A stretch of 64,000 nt of DNA from Anaerobaca lacustris (GTDB taxonomy: Bacteria > Planctomycetota > Phycisphaerae > Sedimentisphaerales > Anaerobacaceae), in NCBI RefSeq assembly GCF_030012215.1, contig NZ_JASCXX010000008.1, positions 124,001-188,000 of the forward strand, written 5' to 3'. The notes beneath the pieces were generated by a model. It worked only from the letters and a program-made list of their open reading frames with translations, was not told the origin of the DNA and ran no database searches. How positions within the stretch are numbered: position 1 is the first letter of the stretch; each line of letters starts with the position of its first letter. This document shows positions 44,654-54,568 of this stretch, in pieces. The translations under genes were made by a program, and so were the position numbers.

Positions 44654-45478
44654 CTACACCATTTCCTCGGAGAAGTGGACGTGGGTGAAGCACTCGGGGA
44701 TGTGGGAGTCGTAGACACCGTGGGTGTTGAACGACCAGCCGACGGACGGATCGGTCAGGCGGCCGTTGTAGCGCAGGGCCTCGAAGCGGGAGAAATCCAT
44801 TCGCCAGATGTCGCCGTCTTTGGGGGGCAGGCTCCGGCCCTGGGCCAGCGTCTTCATGCCCGACCAGGGGAAGGCCAGCTCGACGGTCCAGCCGCGATCG
44901 ACGGTCGAATCGTCGTTGAGCTTGCCATCGACGTGCACGGCGGACTGGAGATGCGGAAAGTCCCAGTCCATGAAGGCCCAGCGCCGGCCGCGCGGGTGCT
45001 TGCCGTAGCGAAGGCCGTCCTGGAAGCCGCCGAGGACGTCCACGGTGCGCGTCAGGAGATCGAATTCGGGTTTGTCGAATGCGCCGCCTTTCCGGTAGGC
45101 GTCCTGCCAGATGTAGAAGACCTCGTAGATCGTCCCGCGCGCGTTGATCTCGAACTCGTAGTAGCAGTCGGGCCCGGCGATGAAGACCTCGACGTCGTTC
45201 TCGAAGTAGATCGGCGAATCGCGCTGCGTGAAGTGGGCCTGCACGTTGGGCTCCTCGACCCAGAAGCCGATGTAGAGGTTCTCGTCGTCCCAGAGGGCGG
45301 CCATGCGCGTGTCGAGGAAGCCGGGCGCGCCCGTGACCATATCGACGAAGCGAGGCGACTTCGGCGCCCGCTGCCAGACGGCTTCGGAGAGCCTGCCGTC
45401 GACGACGATCTTCTCCCTGGTTCGCCGGCACGTGTAGTGCCCGACGTCCTTGTCCTCACAGCCATGTCTCTGCGTCAT
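44654..45478 (-). CDS. Carbohydrate-binding family 9-like protein
   Basis: 274 aa. KIVVDGRLSEAVWQRAPKSP, ALWDDENLYIGFWVEEPNVQ, YFENDVEVFIAGPDCYYEFE, RWAFMDWDFPHLQSAVHVDG and WTVELAFPWSGMKTLAQG are typical of stand-alone CBM9-like proteins. No signal peptide is visible. It is upstream of the DUF5916 gene on the same strand with a 142-bp gap, and it shares the CBM9 fold. Ligand unknown. Confidence 0.82.
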   Translation of the reverse strand: MTQRHGCEDKDVGHYTCRRTREKIVVDGRLSEAVWQRAPKSPRFVDMVTGAPGFLDTRMAALWDDENLYIGFWVEEPNVQAHFTQRDSPIYFENDVEVFIAGPDCYYEFEINARGTIYEVFYIWQDAYRKGGAFDKPEFDLLTRTVDVLGGFQDGLRYGKHPRGRRWAFMDWDFPHLQSAVHVDGKLNDDSTVDRGWTVELAFPWSGMKTLAQGRSLPPKDGDIWRMDFSRFEALRYNGRLTDPSVGWSFNTHGVYDSHIPECFTHVHFSEEMV

Positions 45479-45566
45479 TCATCTACCTCAAGCTCTACGT
45501 GGCACCCCAAGGGTCGTCCACCGTCATCAATTCAGAAGCCCTTCCTGCTCACGGTCTGTCACAAGC

Positions 45567-45630
45567 ACGAAATCCGAATATCGAAATCCGAAACAAGCAC
45601 GAAATTCAAATGCACGAAAGGCAAGCCAAG
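45567..45630 (-). repeat. AT-rich dispersed intergenic repeat
   Basis: CACGAAATCCGAATATCGAA and following units match, in reverse complement, the segment at about 31302-31343. Confidence 0.7.
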
Positions 45631-45802
45631 CATAGATGCCGAGTAGACCACACGGACCATGGGATGAAGGTTTCATGGCGGTCCCCTTTCCCAGCGGACG
45701 TTACGCGTCTGTTCGCCTGCACCGACCCACGGTCGCCGCCGGCACACTACCGATTATCGCGGTAACGGATACGGAGGACAAGAACGAATCGCCATGGATC
45801 CC

Positions 45803-45893
45803 GTAGGGGCAGCCCACCGTGGCTGCCCTGGTCCACCGAACCAGGTAGCCACCATCACCAGCGGTGGGGGCAGGCACGGTGGCCTGCCCCTAC
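45803..45893. repeat. REP family D inverted pair
   Basis: GTAGGGGCAGCCCACCGTGG... (45803-45828) and ...GGTGGCCTGCCCCTAC (to 45893) face each other across about 38 bp. Confidence 0.8.
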
Positions 45894-45909
45894 AGGATGG
45901 ACGATAGTT

Positions 45910-46317
45910 TCAATTTCGGGGCTTGCGGGGCCAGGCCCAGCGGACCAGCGCCACCGCCGCCAGCGCGCACAGGACCAGCCATGTCAACGCGAGCCATTTG
46001 CCATCGGCGTCGACGAACCCGACAACCGCCACGAATCCGAGGACCGCGAGGACCAGCAGCACGACGCCGTCAGTGATCGTGACCAGATGAGAAAGGCGGG
46101 CCCGGTCGCGTTGCCCGGCATCGGCCAGCATGCCGATCGCCATATCGCGTTCCACAGCCGGAACCGCGATCCGCACAACGTGCGCCGACTCGCGGTAGAC
46201 GCCCATTCGTTCGGTGTCGTCCACAACCACCGGATGCAGATGGCGACCCTCCAGGAGGCCCACGATCCGGGCCACCTCATTCGGACGGGCCTCATACACA
46301 GTGACGAGTTCCGCCAT
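45910..46317 (-). CDS. DUF2007-type small membrane protein
   Basis: 135 aa from ATG 46317. The N-terminal 65 residues (MAELVTVYEARPNEVARIVG, HLHPVVVDDTERMG, VVRIAVPAVERDMAIGML) look like the DUF2007 / putative signal-transducing domain. Two hydrophobic helices follow (VVLLVLAVLGFVAVVGFV, LALTWLVLCALAAVALV). Function unknown. It lies 58 bp after the SppA gene on the same strand. Confidence 0.7.
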   Translation of the reverse strand: MAELVTVYEARPNEVARIVGLLEGRHLHPVVVDDTERMGVYRESAHVVRIAVPAVERDMAIGMLADAGQRDRARLSHLVTITDGVVLLVLAVLGFVAVVGFVDADGKWLALTWLVLCALAAVALVRWAWPRKPRN

Positions 46318-46375
46318 GCAGCGTTCCTTCCTTCGCGCATTGGTGTCGTGACACGAATTCGCAATCGAACGAATC

Positions 46376-48214
46376 TCAGCGGAAGAGCACATCGAAGGGC
46401 ATCATCATTACCACGCCTTCGGTGCGGATCAGCTCGATGCGCTGCAAGGCCGCAAGCAGTGCGCGGGCCCGCTGGGGTTCGGTCTTCCGCAGCAGGTCGA
46501 GCAGACCCGCCATCGCCGGGTGATCGGCGAGGATGCTCGCGGCGCCGCCGATGGAAATGTCGCTCGGTCGTTCGCCCTTGCCGGAATACTGGTCCATGAG
46601 CATGGTGATGAAGTCCTGGGGCTCGGGAATCACGCGGACCTCGTAATCGTCGAGCGAGGCCTTGGCCGCGACGTATTGGACGGCCTGTTCGAGCCCGCCG
46701 ATGCGATCGACCAGCCCGAGATCGAGGGCCTGCCTGCCCGTATAGACGCGCCCGCCGGCGATCTCGTCGAGCGGCCCGGTGAGCTTGCCGTCGCGAGCCT
46801 GCGCCACGTGGCCCTTGAAAACGTCGTAGACGGTTTGCATGTATCGTTCGAGCACCTGCCGCTGCGGATCGTCAAACGGGCGGTCGCTGTTGAAGAGGTC
46901 GGCGTTGGCGCCGCGCCGGTAGCCGACCCAGTTGACGCCGAGCTTGTCCCACAGATCGGCGGTCACGAGCTTGCCCCCCACCACGCCGATGGAGGCGGTG
47001 ATCGTGACCTCATTGGCGAAAATGGTCTCGGCGGCGCAGGAGACGTAGTAGCCTCCGCTGGCGGCGGTGTCGCCCATCGAGACGACGAAGGGCTTGCGGG
47101 CCCGGACCTGCCGGGTGGCGTTGAGGATCATCTCGCTGGCCTCGGCCGAGCCGCCGGGCGAATCGACGCGCAGGACCACCGCCTTGACGGTGTCGTCGGC
47201 CGCCGCCGTCTCCAGGGCCTTGCGGATGTCGCCGCTGTAGGCGCCGCCGACCGGGCCGAACGGACTCGGCTGGCCATAGCCCGGCACGATCGCACCCTCC
47301 ACATAGACGATGGCGACGGCGTTCTTTCGCGGCTTCCTGGGCGGGTTCATCATTTCACCCAGCAGGGAGAAGAAGCCCAGCGGACTGGTGAGATTGACCG
47401 CCGGCTTCTCCTTGCGGCCGTAGCGATTGTCGAACCTGACCGGCGTGTCGATGTCCTTTCTGACCTGCGCCAGAAATGCATCCCGCGTCTGGACGGCGTC
47501 GATCAGCCCTTCTGCCAGGGCCTGCTCGGCCATGTAAGGCCCCCGGTCGATGAGGTCCCGCACCTGTTGGGCCGTCATGTTGCGCGCGCCGGCGATCATC
47601 CGCACGAGGCTGTCGTAGTAGCCGTCGAGCAGCCAGTTGACGTTCTGCTCGGCCGGACCGCTCGGCTCGGTGCGGGTGAGCATCTCCGCGGCGGACTTGT
47701 AGTCGCCCATGTGCATGAAGTCGGCCCGGACACCGATCTTGTCGAGCAGGTCCTTGACGTAGAGCGACTCGCCGTAGATGCCGGTCAGCCAGAGCATCGA
47801 CTGGGGCTCGACGCTGAGCCGGTCGCCCGCGCAGAGCAGGCCGTAGACGAAGGTGCTCATGCTACCGGTGTGGACGTAGACCTTCTTGCCGGCGGTCCTG
47901 AGCCCTCGGATCGTCGTTCGGATCTCCTCCAGTTGTCCAAGTCCCAGGGCCATGTTGTCGAAGGTCAGCACGACCGCTCTGACCCGGTCGTCGCCGCCGG
48001 CGTCGCCCATGCGGCGGACCAGATCGCCAAGCGACGTGACCTCGCCGGCCGTGAACCCGAAGGGGTCGGCCACGGGCGATTCGCTCAGCATCCCGGTCAG
48101 GTGAAAATGGGGCACCACCGCTTCGACCGCCGGGCCAGGCGTCTGGGCCGCCACCGAAACACCGGAAAGAAGCCCCGCGACAATCCACAGCAACCACACT
48201 CGCAACGATCTCAT
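46376..48214 (-). CDS. sppA: Signal peptide peptidase SppA, long (67K) type
   Basis: 612 aa with an N-terminal signal (MRSLRVWLLWIVAGLLSGVS). It has two ClpP-like halves. The general base Lys173 is in MHMGDYKSAAEMLTRTEPSG. The nucleophile Ser386 is in SMGDTAASGGYYVSC, with VVLRVDSPGGSAEASE before it and ITASIGVVGG after it. It is a membrane-bound serine protease that degrades cleaved signal peptides. The C-terminal 100 residues beyond the second half are an extension with no recognised domain. Confidence 0.92.
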   Translation of the reverse strand: MRSLRVWLLWIVAGLLSGVSVAAQTPGPAVEAVVPHFHLTGMLSESPVADPFGFTAGEVTSLGDLVRRMGDAGGDDRVRAVVLTFDNMALGLGQLEEIRTTIRGLRTAGKKVYVHTGSMSTFVYGLLCAGDRLSVEPQSMLWLTGIYGESLYVKDLLDKIGVRADFMHMGDYKSAAEMLTRTEPSGPAEQNVNWLLDGYYDSLVRMIAGARNMTAQQVRDLIDRGPYMAEQALAEGLIDAVQTRDAFLAQVRKDIDTPVRFDNRYGRKEKPAVNLTSPLGFFSLLGEMMNPPRKPRKNAVAIVYVEGAIVPGYGQPSPFGPVGGAYSGDIRKALETAAADDTVKAVVLRVDSPGGSAEASEMILNATRQVRARKPFVVSMGDTAASGGYYVSCAAETIFANEVTITASIGVVGGKLVTADLWDKLGVNWVGYRRGANADLFNSDRPFDDPQRQVLERYMQTVYDVFKGHVAQARDGKLTGPLDEIAGGRVYTGRQALDLGLVDRIGGLEQAVQYVAAKASLDDYEVRVIPEPQDFITMLMDQYSGKGERPSDISIGGAASILADHPAMAGLLDLLRKTEPQRARALLAALQRIELIRTEGVVMMMPFDVLFR

Positions 48215-48364
48215 GGCAAGTCTCCTGTTCGTCCGCCCGCATCCCAGTCCGCGTTCACATCAGGGCGGCAATACATGCGCCGCGCCACCCATATAGACGC
48301 ACCGCTCCCGCAGAAAATCAACAGAAATCCTCCCTCCCGCCGAAGTGCCGGACGGCGACGCGGG

Positions 48365-49120
48365 CTACTTCTGGGGTTTCTTGCGTTTGTCGCGGATGTA
48401 GATGGACCGGGAATGGCCGTCCCCGTGGGGGCGTTCCTCGATGTCGAACAGCTTCGTCGCCATCGCCAGCTCACGCAGCTTGCTGTAGCCGTAGTTGCGG
48501 GGGTCGAACTCGGGGGCCTGCTTGGCGATACTGCTGCCGACGGCCCGCAGGTGGGCCCAGCCGCTCTCATCGCTGGCCGCCTCGGCGGCGCTGCGCAGCA
48601 GGGCCACCAGCTTGGTGTCGCCTTTGAGCTCGTTGGCCGTCTTGGGCTTGGCCGCCTGCTCGGTGTCTTCCTCGAAGCGGAGCACTTCCACGTAGATGAA
48701 CTTGTCGCAGGCCGAGACGAAGGCCTTGGGGGTCTTCCGCTCGCCGAAGCCGTAGACGAGCAGGCCCTCCTCGCGAATGCGGGAGGCCAGCCGGGTGAAA
48801 TCGCTGTCGCTGGAGACCAGGCAGAACCCATCGAACCGCCGCGTATAGAGCAGGTCCATCGCGTCGATGATCATGGCGCTGTCGGTGGCGTTCTTGCCGA
48901 CGGTGTAACGAAACTGCTGGATCGGCTGGATCGAATGCTCCAGCAGGACCGATTTCCATCCGGTCAGGCTGGGCGTGGTCCAATCGCCGTAGATCCGCTT
49001 GACGCTGGCCACGCCGTACTTGGCCACTTCCGACAGCAGACCGTCGGTGATGGAAGCCTGGGTGTTGTCGGCGTCGATCAGGACCGCCAGCATCGTCTGC
49101 GCGTGTTTGTTTGCATCCAT
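48365..49120 (-). CDS. NYN-domain (LabA/DUF88) protein with OST-HTH-like C terminus
   Basis: 251 aa from ATG 49120 (AGGGAA upstream). The NYN/PIN-like nuclease core is MLAVLIDADNTQASI, KNATDSAMIIDAMDLLYT and GFCLVSSDSDFTRLASRIRE, with the conserved acidic residues. The C-terminal part, GDTKLVALLRSAAEAASDES ... NYGYSKLRELAMATKLFDIE, matches the OST-HTH/LOTUS RNA-binding module. It is a probable RNA-processing or RNA-decay factor. Single gene. Confidence 0.88.
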   Translation of the reverse strand: MDANKHAQTMLAVLIDADNTQASITDGLLSEVAKYGVASVKRIYGDWTTPSLTGWKSVLLEHSIQPIQQFRYTVGKNATDSAMIIDAMDLLYTRRFDGFCLVSSDSDFTRLASRIREEGLLVYGFGERKTPKAFVSACDKFIYVEVLRFEEDTEQAAKPKTANELKGDTKLVALLRSAAEAASDESGWAHLRAVGSSIAKQAPEFDPRNYGYSKLRELAMATKLFDIEERPHGDGHSRSIYIRDKRKKPQK

Positions 49121-49253
49121 TTGGTTTTCCCTGCGTCCCTTCGGTGAGCCGCGACTCGAAGGCGGGACGCCTTCGACACGGAGCGACCAAGCCGGCCGCG
49201 ACACGCCTGACAATACGCCCGGCAACCGACGGACGCAAGAGAAAAGATGGACC

Positions 49254-50420
49254 CTATACGTGGACCTGGCCGACGAAGGGCGACAGCTCGCGGAGGCGTT
49301 CGATGATCTGCGGCATTTTCTCGATGGTGAAATCGACCTCGTCTTCGGTGTTGTACCGGCTGAGGCTGTAGCGGATCGAGCCGTGAGCGGCGGTAAACGG
49401 CACGCCCATCGCACGGAGCACGTGCGACGGCTCCAGCGACCCGCTGGTGCAGGCCGAGCCACTGCTGGCGCAGATGCCGAACCGGTCGAGCATGAGCAGG
49501 ATCGCCTCGCCCTCGATATACTCGAAGCTGATGTTGGTCGTGTTGGGCAGGCGGTTCTCCGGGTCGCCGTTGATCCGGCTGTCGGGACAGCCCGCCAGGA
49601 TGGCGCTTTCGAGCTTGTCGCGCAGGGCCTTTACGCGGGTGTTCTCGTCGTCCATGTACCGGGCCGCCAGCTCGCACGCCTTGCCCAGGCCGACGATGCC
49701 GGGGACGTTCTCGGTGCCGGCCCGGCGGCCGCCCTCCTGGTGCCCGCCGAGCAGGAACGGGGCGATCCGCGTGCCCTTGCGGACGTAGAGTACGCCGACG
49801 CCCTTGGGCGCGTGCAGCTTGTGGCCCGACAGACTCAGCAGATGGATCGGGCTTTCGGAGAGGTTCAGCGGGATCTTGCCCACGATCTGGACCGCATCGG
49901 TGTGGAAGGTGATGCCGCGTTCGGTCACCATCTCGGCGATCTTCTCGAGGGGGAAAATCGTGCCCGTTTCGTTGTTGGCGGCCATGATGGTGACGATGGC
50001 CGTGTCGTCGTCGAGCAGGCTTTCCAGCTCATCCAGATCGAGGCGCCCCTGCTTGTCCACGCCGAGCTCGATCACGTGGTAGCCCCGGTTTTCGAGATCG
50101 CGGCAGACCGTCAGGACCGCCGGATGCTCGACCCGCGTGGTGATGACCTTGCGCCGGTGCGGCACGGCGGCAAGCGCCCCGAGAATCGCCGTGCTGTCGG
50201 CCTCGGTGCCGCAACTGGTGAAGATGACCTCGCCCGGATGACAGCCCAGCAGCGCCGCCACCTGCTCGCGGGCCTCGCGGACCCGAACGCCGACCTGGCC
50301 GCCGAACGTGTGCATGCTCGACGGGTTGCCGTAGAGCTCGCAGAAGTACGGCTGCATCACTTCGAAGACCTCGTCGGCCACTCTCGTCGTTGCGTTGTTG
50401 TCGAAATAGATGGTCTTCAT
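49254..50420 (-). CDS. nifS: Cysteine desulfurase, NifS type
   Basis: 388 aa. It begins TIYFDNNATTRVADEVFEVM. The PLP lysine is Lys201 in LSLSGHKLHAPKG. The active-site cysteine is Cys324 in ASSGSACTSGSLEPSHVL, in the NifS/IscS-like long loop. It removes sulfur from cysteine and hands it to NifU for Fe-S assembly. It starts 3 bp after nifU and is the last gene of a same-strand sulfur/Fe-S operon. Confidence 0.94.
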   Translation of the reverse strand: MKTIYFDNNATTRVADEVFEVMQPYFCELYGNPSSMHTFGGQVGVRVREAREQVAALLGCHPGEVIFTSCGTEADSTAILGALAAVPHRRKVITTRVEHPAVLTVCRDLENRGYHVIELGVDKQGRLDLDELESLLDDDTAIVTIMAANNETGTIFPLEKIAEMVTERGITFHTDAVQIVGKIPLNLSESPIHLLSLSGHKLHAPKGVGVLYVRKGTRIAPFLLGGHQEGGRRAGTENVPGIVGLGKACELAARYMDDENTRVKALRDKLESAILAGCPDSRINGDPENRLPNTTNISFEYIEGEAILLMLDRFGICASSGSACTSGSLEPSHVLRAMGVPFTAAHGSIRYSLSRYNTEDEVDFTIEKMPQIIERLRELSPFVGQVHV

Positions 50421-50423
50421 TGC

Positions 50424-51305
50424 CTATCCTTTGTGGACGTGGCCCTCTTCCACGGAATCCTTGTCTTCCTCGACGACGATGTCTTCCGAGACGAACTCGC
50501 GCAGCTTCGTCTCGACGACGTCCTTCATCGTGAACTCGGCCAAATGGCATTGCGCGCACATCCCTCGGAAGGCGACGGTGACCGTGTCGCCCTCGATGTC
50601 GATCAGCTCGATGTTGCCGCCGTGGGCCCGCAGCGCCGGGCGGATCTGCTCGTTGATCGTCTGCTGGATCAACTGCATCTTCTGGATGTTCGTCAGCTTC
50701 TTGCCCTTTCGCGGCACGGGCGGCGTGTGCATCCCGACCTTCTCGCCCTGGATGCGTTCGATGATCTTCTCGATCTCCCCGTGACATCCGCCGCAGCCGC
50801 CGCCGGCCTTGCAGTAGTTGGTCACCTGCTCGACCGTGGTCAAGTCATTCTCCCGAACGACCCGTTCGATCTCCACGTCGGTGACGCCGAAACAGGTGCA
50901 GACGACGTGGCCTTCCAGCTCGTGTTTCTTCACGTCGCCGCCCCGGTAGTTCGCGACGGCCGCTTCGAGCGCCTCGCGCCCCATCACCGAGCAATGCATC
51001 TTCTGCTCGGGCAGGCCGCCCAGATAGTCCGCAATGTCCCTGTTCGTCACGTTCATCGCTTCATCGAGCGTCTTGCCCTTGATCAGCTCGGTCAGCACCG
51101 AACTGGTCGCAATGGCGCTGGCGCAGCCGAACGTCTTGAACTTGGCGTCCGCGATGCGCCCGTCCTTATCCAGCTTGAACGTCAGCTTCAGCGCATCGCC
51201 GCACGCCAGAGACCCCACCTCGCCCACGCCGTCGGCGTTCTCGATCTCCCCGACGTTTCGCGGGTTGAAGAAGTGCTCCCGCACCTTGTCCGTATATTCC
51301 CACAT
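50424..51305 (-). CDS. nifU: Fe-S cluster scaffold NifU, three-domain form
   Basis: 293 aa. An IscU-like N-terminal domain (GSLACGDALKLTFKL, KTFGCASAIATSS, QKMHCSVMG) is followed by a central BFD-like 2Fe-2S domain (VVCTCFGVTDVEIER, NYCKAGGGCGGCHGE) and a C-terminal NifU domain (RPALRAHGGNIELIDIEG, CAQCHLAEF). All scaffold cysteines are present. No nitrogenase genes are near, so this is probably the general Fe-S scaffold. It works with the adjacent NifS. Confidence 0.94.
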   Translation of the reverse strand: MWEYTDKVREHFFNPRNVGEIENADGVGEVGSLACGDALKLTFKLDKDGRIADAKFKTFGCASAIATSSVLTELIKGKTLDEAMNVTNRDIADYLGGLPEQKMHCSVMGREALEAAVANYRGGDVKKHELEGHVVCTCFGVTDVEIERVVRENDLTTVEQVTNYCKAGGGCGGCHGEIEKIIERIQGEKVGMHTPPVPRKGKKLTNIQKMQLIQQTINEQIRPALRAHGGNIELIDIEGDTVTVAFRGMCAQCHLAEFTMKDVVETKLREFVSEDIVVEEDKDSVEEGHVHKG

Positions 51306-51338
51306 GGTCTGCCTTTACTCAAAACTCATCACTCAACA

Positions 51339-52622
51339 CTAAGAACTGGCTTTCAGGGCCTGTTCGAAATCGGCGATGATATCGTCGATGTGCTCGGTGC
51401 CGACCGAGACGCGAATATAATCCGGCGTCACGCCGGCGGCAAGCTGTTCCTGGCCGGTCAGTTGCTGGTGGGTGGTGCTGGCCGGATGGATCACGAGCGT
51501 CTTGCTGTCGCCGACGTTCGCCAGATGGCTGGCGAGCTTGACGCTGTCGATGAACTTGACGCCGGCGTCTTTGCCGCCTTTGATCCCGAACCCGAGAATG
51601 CCGCCGCAGCCGTTGGGCATGTATTTCTTCGCCCGTGCGTGGTCGGGATGCGAAGGCAGGCCCGGATAATTCACCCAGGCCACCTGAGACTGCTTTTCAA
51701 GCCACTTGGCCAGCGCCAGGGCGTTCTCGCAGTGCCGTGGCATCCGCAGATGCACCGTCTCGATCCCCTGGAGCAACAGGAACGCGTTGAACGGCGACAG
51801 GCACGCCCCCGTATCCCGCAGCATCGTGACGCGGGCCTTGAGAATATACGACAGATTGCCGAACGCCTCGAAGAACTTCATGCCGTGATAACTCGGGTCG
51901 GGCTCGGTGAATTCAGGGTACCGCCCGTTGTTCCAGTCGAACCGGCCCGCATCGACGATCGCCCCGCCGATGCTGCTGCCGTGGCCGCCGACGTACTTGG
52001 TGCAACTGTGCACGACGAGGTCGATGCCGTGCTCGAACGGCCGGAACAGGATCGGCGTCATCACCGTGTTGTCGCAGACGACCGGGACCCCGCGCTCGTG
52101 CGCGATCCGGGCGATCTCGGCGTAGTCGAGCACGTCGTTCTTCGGGTTGCCCAGGCTCTCGATATAGACCAGCCGCGTATCGTCGCGAATGACCTTGGCG
52201 AAATTGCTCGGCTCGCGCGCATCGACGAACGTCACATCGATCCCGAGCCGGGGCAGCGTGTGACTGAACAGGGTCACGGTGCCGCCATAGAGCGAGCTGG
52301 ACGAGACGATGTGCTGGCCCGACCGACAGACGTTGAGGACCGCGGCCGTGATCGCCGCCATGCCCGAGCTGAAGCACAGCCCCGCGACGCCGCCCTCCAA
52401 CGCCGCCAGACGCTTCTCCAGCACGTCGGTGGTGGGGTTCATGATGCGGGTGTAGATGTTGCCGAACTCCTGCAACGCGAACAGCCTCGCCGCGTGATCG
52501 GTGTCCTGAAAGCAATAGCTGGTCGTCTGATAGATCGGCACTGCCCGGCTCCGCGTCTCGGCGTCCAGTGCATGGCCGCCGTGCAGGGCGAGCGTCTCGG
52601 CGTGATACGGGTTCTGCTCCAT
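51339..52622 (-). CDS. metY: O-acetylhomoserine sulfhydrylase / Cys-Met metabolism PLP enzyme
   Basis: 427 aa from ATG 52622 (AGGAG upstream). Family motifs are [20 protein letters not shown], SRxMNP-type [57 protein letters not shown] (PLP lysine) and [18 protein letters not shown]. It makes homocysteine (or cysteine) from O-acetylhomoserine and sulfide. It stands between nadA and nifU in one operon; the 33-38 bp gaps fit co-transcription. Confidence 0.92.
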   Translation of the reverse strand: MEQNPYHAETLALHGGHALDAETRSRAVPIYQTTSYCFQDTDHAARLFALQEFGNIYTRIMNPTTDVLEKRLAALEGGVAGLCFSSGMAAITAAVLNVCRSGQHIVSSSSLYGGTVTLFSHTLPRLGIDVTFVDAREPSNFAKVIRDDTRLVYIESLGNPKNDVLDYAEIARIAHERGVPVVCDNTVMTPILFRPFEHGIDLVVHSCTKYVGGHGSSIGGAIVDAGRFDWNNGRYPEFTEPDPSYHGMKFFEAFGNLSYILKARVTMLRDTGACLSPFNAFLLLQGIETVHLRMPRHCENALALAKWLEKQSQVAWVNYPGLPSHPDHARAKKYMPNGCGGILGFGIKGGKDAGVKFIDSVKLASHLANVGDSKTLVIHPASTTHQQLTGQEQLAAGVTPDYIRVSVGTEHIDDIIADFEQALKASS

Positions 52623-52660
52623 ATTCGTTTCTCCTGTGACCAAGGGTGGATGGCAACGCC

Positions 52661-53602
52661 TCAGTGTTTCGGAAGGATCTCCACCATGCGGTCCAACGAC
52701 CTCCTGGCCCTGGCCGCAATGTCGGACGGTACGGTGATCTCGTACTGCATGTTCTCCAGCGACGCGACCACCTTGTCGAGCGTGGTCTTCTTCATGTTCG
52801 GGCACACGCCGCGAGCGCTGGCGGCAATGAACTCGGCGTCGGGCCGCGCGTTCCGCAGTGCGTGCAGAATGCCGATCTCCGTGGCCACGATGAACTGCCC
52901 GGCCTTGCTCGTCCGGACGAACTTGAGCATCTGACCCGTGCTCAGAAGCTCGTCCGCCAGGGCCTTGACCGGCTCGGAGCACTCCGGGTGCGCCATCACC
53001 ACGGCTTGCGGGTGCGTTTCGCGAAGGTCGCGCACCTCCTGCTCGCCGATGAACTGGTGGGTCGGACAATATCCGGGCCACAGGATCAGGTCCCGGCCCG
53101 TCCGCTCCTGGACGAACTGGCCCAGGTGCCGGTCGGGCACGAACAGGACCTGCCGCTCGGCCGGCAATGACCGGACGACCTCGACGGCATTGGCGCTGGT
53201 GCAGCAGTAGTCGCTCTCGGCCTTGACCTCAGCCGGACTGTTGACGTAGCAGACTACCAGGGCATCCGGATGCTTTGCCTTCAACTGGCGCAACTGCTCG
53301 GCGGTAATCATGTCCGCCATCGGGCACCCGGCGCTCGGCTCGGGCATCAGCACGGTCTTCTTCGGCGAGAGGATCGCGGCGGTCTCGGCCATGAACAGTA
53401 CGCCGCAGAAAACGATGACGTCCGCGTCGGTCTGTGACGCCTGAACGCTCAGGCCGAGCGAGTCGCCGCTGAAGTCCGCCAAATCCTGGATCTCGTCCGG
53501 CTGGTAGTTGTGCGCCAGAATCACCGCGTTGCGGCGCTCTTTCAGTTCGCCGATCCGGCGAAGCAGTCTCTCGTCCAACTTGTTCTCCGAAACGACGCTC
53601 AC
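52661..53602 (-). CDS. nadA: Quinolinate synthase
   Basis: 313 aa from GTG 53602, which overlaps the cysE stop as GTGA and has AAGGA about 11 nt upstream. A longer in-frame start inside cysE is less likely. Motifs are [85 protein letters not shown] and [13 protein letters not shown]. Three of these cysteines hold a 4Fe-4S cluster. It condenses iminoaspartate with dihydroxyacetone phosphate in NAD synthesis. As an Fe-S client it makes sense beside nifUS. Confidence 0.95.
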   Translation of the reverse strand: MSVVSENKLDERLLRRIGELKERRNAVILAHNYQPDEIQDLADFSGDSLGLSVQASQTDADVIVFCGVLFMAETAAILSPKKTVLMPEPSAGCPMADMITAEQLRQLKAKHPDALVVCYVNSPAEVKAESDYCCTSANAVEVVRSLPAERQVLFVPDRHLGQFVQERTGRDLILWPGYCPTHQFIGEQEVRDLRETHPQAVVMAHPECSEPVKALADELLSTGQMLKFVRTSKAGQFIVATEIGILHALRNARPDAEFIAASARGVCPNMKKTTLDKVVASLENMQYEITVPSDIAARARRSLDRMVEILPKH

Positions 53603-54540
53603 GTCTCTTGGGTCCTTGTCTTGGATTTCTTCGTGTTCTTGCGATAGATCAGGTCGGGGCTCGGACTCCACACGGTCACCCCGGCCGGCACCGACTCCTT
53701 GATCCAGGCGTTGCCCCCGATCACCGCTCCCTTCCCGATGGTCACGTCACCGAGGATGGTCGCCTCGGCGTAGATCGTCACGTCGTCCTCGATCGTCGGA
53801 TGTCGTTTGCCCCCTTTGATGATGCGGCCCCGCTCGTCGCGACGGAAGCTCAGCGCGCCCAGCGTTGCCCCCTGATAGATCTTCACGTTCTTGCCGATCA
53901 CCGTCGTCTCGCCGATCACAACGCCGGTGCCGTGATCGATGAAGAAATTCCTGCCGATCCGGGCGCCCGGATGGATGTCGATGCCCGTCTTGGTATGGGC
54001 GCACTCCGACATGATGCGCGGGATCAGCGGGACCTGACGAACGTGCAGCTCATAGGCGATCCGATGGACGGCAATGGCCGTGATGCACGGATAGCTGATC
54101 ACGATCTCCTCGTACGACCGTGCCGCCGGGTCCCCGTCGAACGCGGCCTGAACGTCGCCCTTGAGCATTTCGCGGATGCGCGGCAGCGCTTCCAGCAGCT
54201 CCAACGCCGCCTTCCGCCCCATTCGCTCACAATCGCAGTCCCCGCACTTGCGGATGCGACACTGGTACTGATAGGCGCGCTTCGCCTGGTCCGCCAGTTC
54301 CGTGTAGATCTGGCTGAGAAGATCGCCAACGACGTACCGGACGTTGGATCGCGTCACGGCCTTGTTGCCCGTATGGCCCGGAAACAGCACCTCGAACAGC
54401 AGTTCCAGGATGTCGAGGATCTGTCCGCGCACGGGCAGATTCGCCGCATCGATGAAGTTGATTCCCGAGTCCCCTTCGTAGGTCTCGACAACCCGTTCCA
54501 CGAGCTTGCCCAGCATCTTGTCCGTCAGCGTCTTGCTCAT
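53599..54540 (-). CDS. cysE: Serine O-acetyltransferase (CysE/EpsC type)
   Basis: 313 aa from ATG 54540. A long helical N-terminal domain (about 1-170) with an unusual cluster [16 protein letters not shown] precedes the catalytic part [20 protein letters not shown]. The left-handed hexapeptide helix follows ([40 protein letters not shown]). Catalytic His is in IDHGTG. It acetylates serine to O-acetylserine, the substrate of the CysK encoded just upstream. Confidence 0.92.
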   Translation of the reverse strand: MSKTLTDKMLGKLVERVVETYEGDSGINFIDAANLPVRGQILDILELLFEVLFPGHTGNKAVTRSNVRYVVGDLLSQIYTELADQAKRAYQYQCRIRKCGDCDCERMGRKAALELLEALPRIREMLKGDVQAAFDGDPAARSYEEIVISYPCITAIAVHRIAYELHVRQVPLIPRIMSECAHTKTGIDIHPGARIGRNFFIDHGTGVVIGETTVIGKNVKIYQGATLGALSFRRDERGRIIKGGKRHPTIEDDVTIYAEATILGDVTIGKGAVIGGNAWIKESVPAGVTVWSPSPDLIYRKNTKKSKTRTQET

Positions 54541-54568
54541 GCTCTTGCCACCCGGCACGGCGCGGTTG

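Larger units (their letters stand above)
45479..45909. other. Intergenic stretch with AT-rich repeat and REP pair
   Basis: 431 bp without a gene. It holds an AT-rich dispersed repeat (45567-45630) related to the guaB-guaA gap and a GTAG REP pair (45803-45893). Confidence 0.7.

Noticed and set aside
46520-49147. Open frame of 875 codons on the plus strand
   Set aside because: It is antisense to SppA and the NYN protein and shows no recognisable motif.
48999-52934. Open frame of 1311 codons on the plus strand
   Set aside because: It is antisense to nifS, nifU and metY, all certain genes, with shadow-like composition and no domains.
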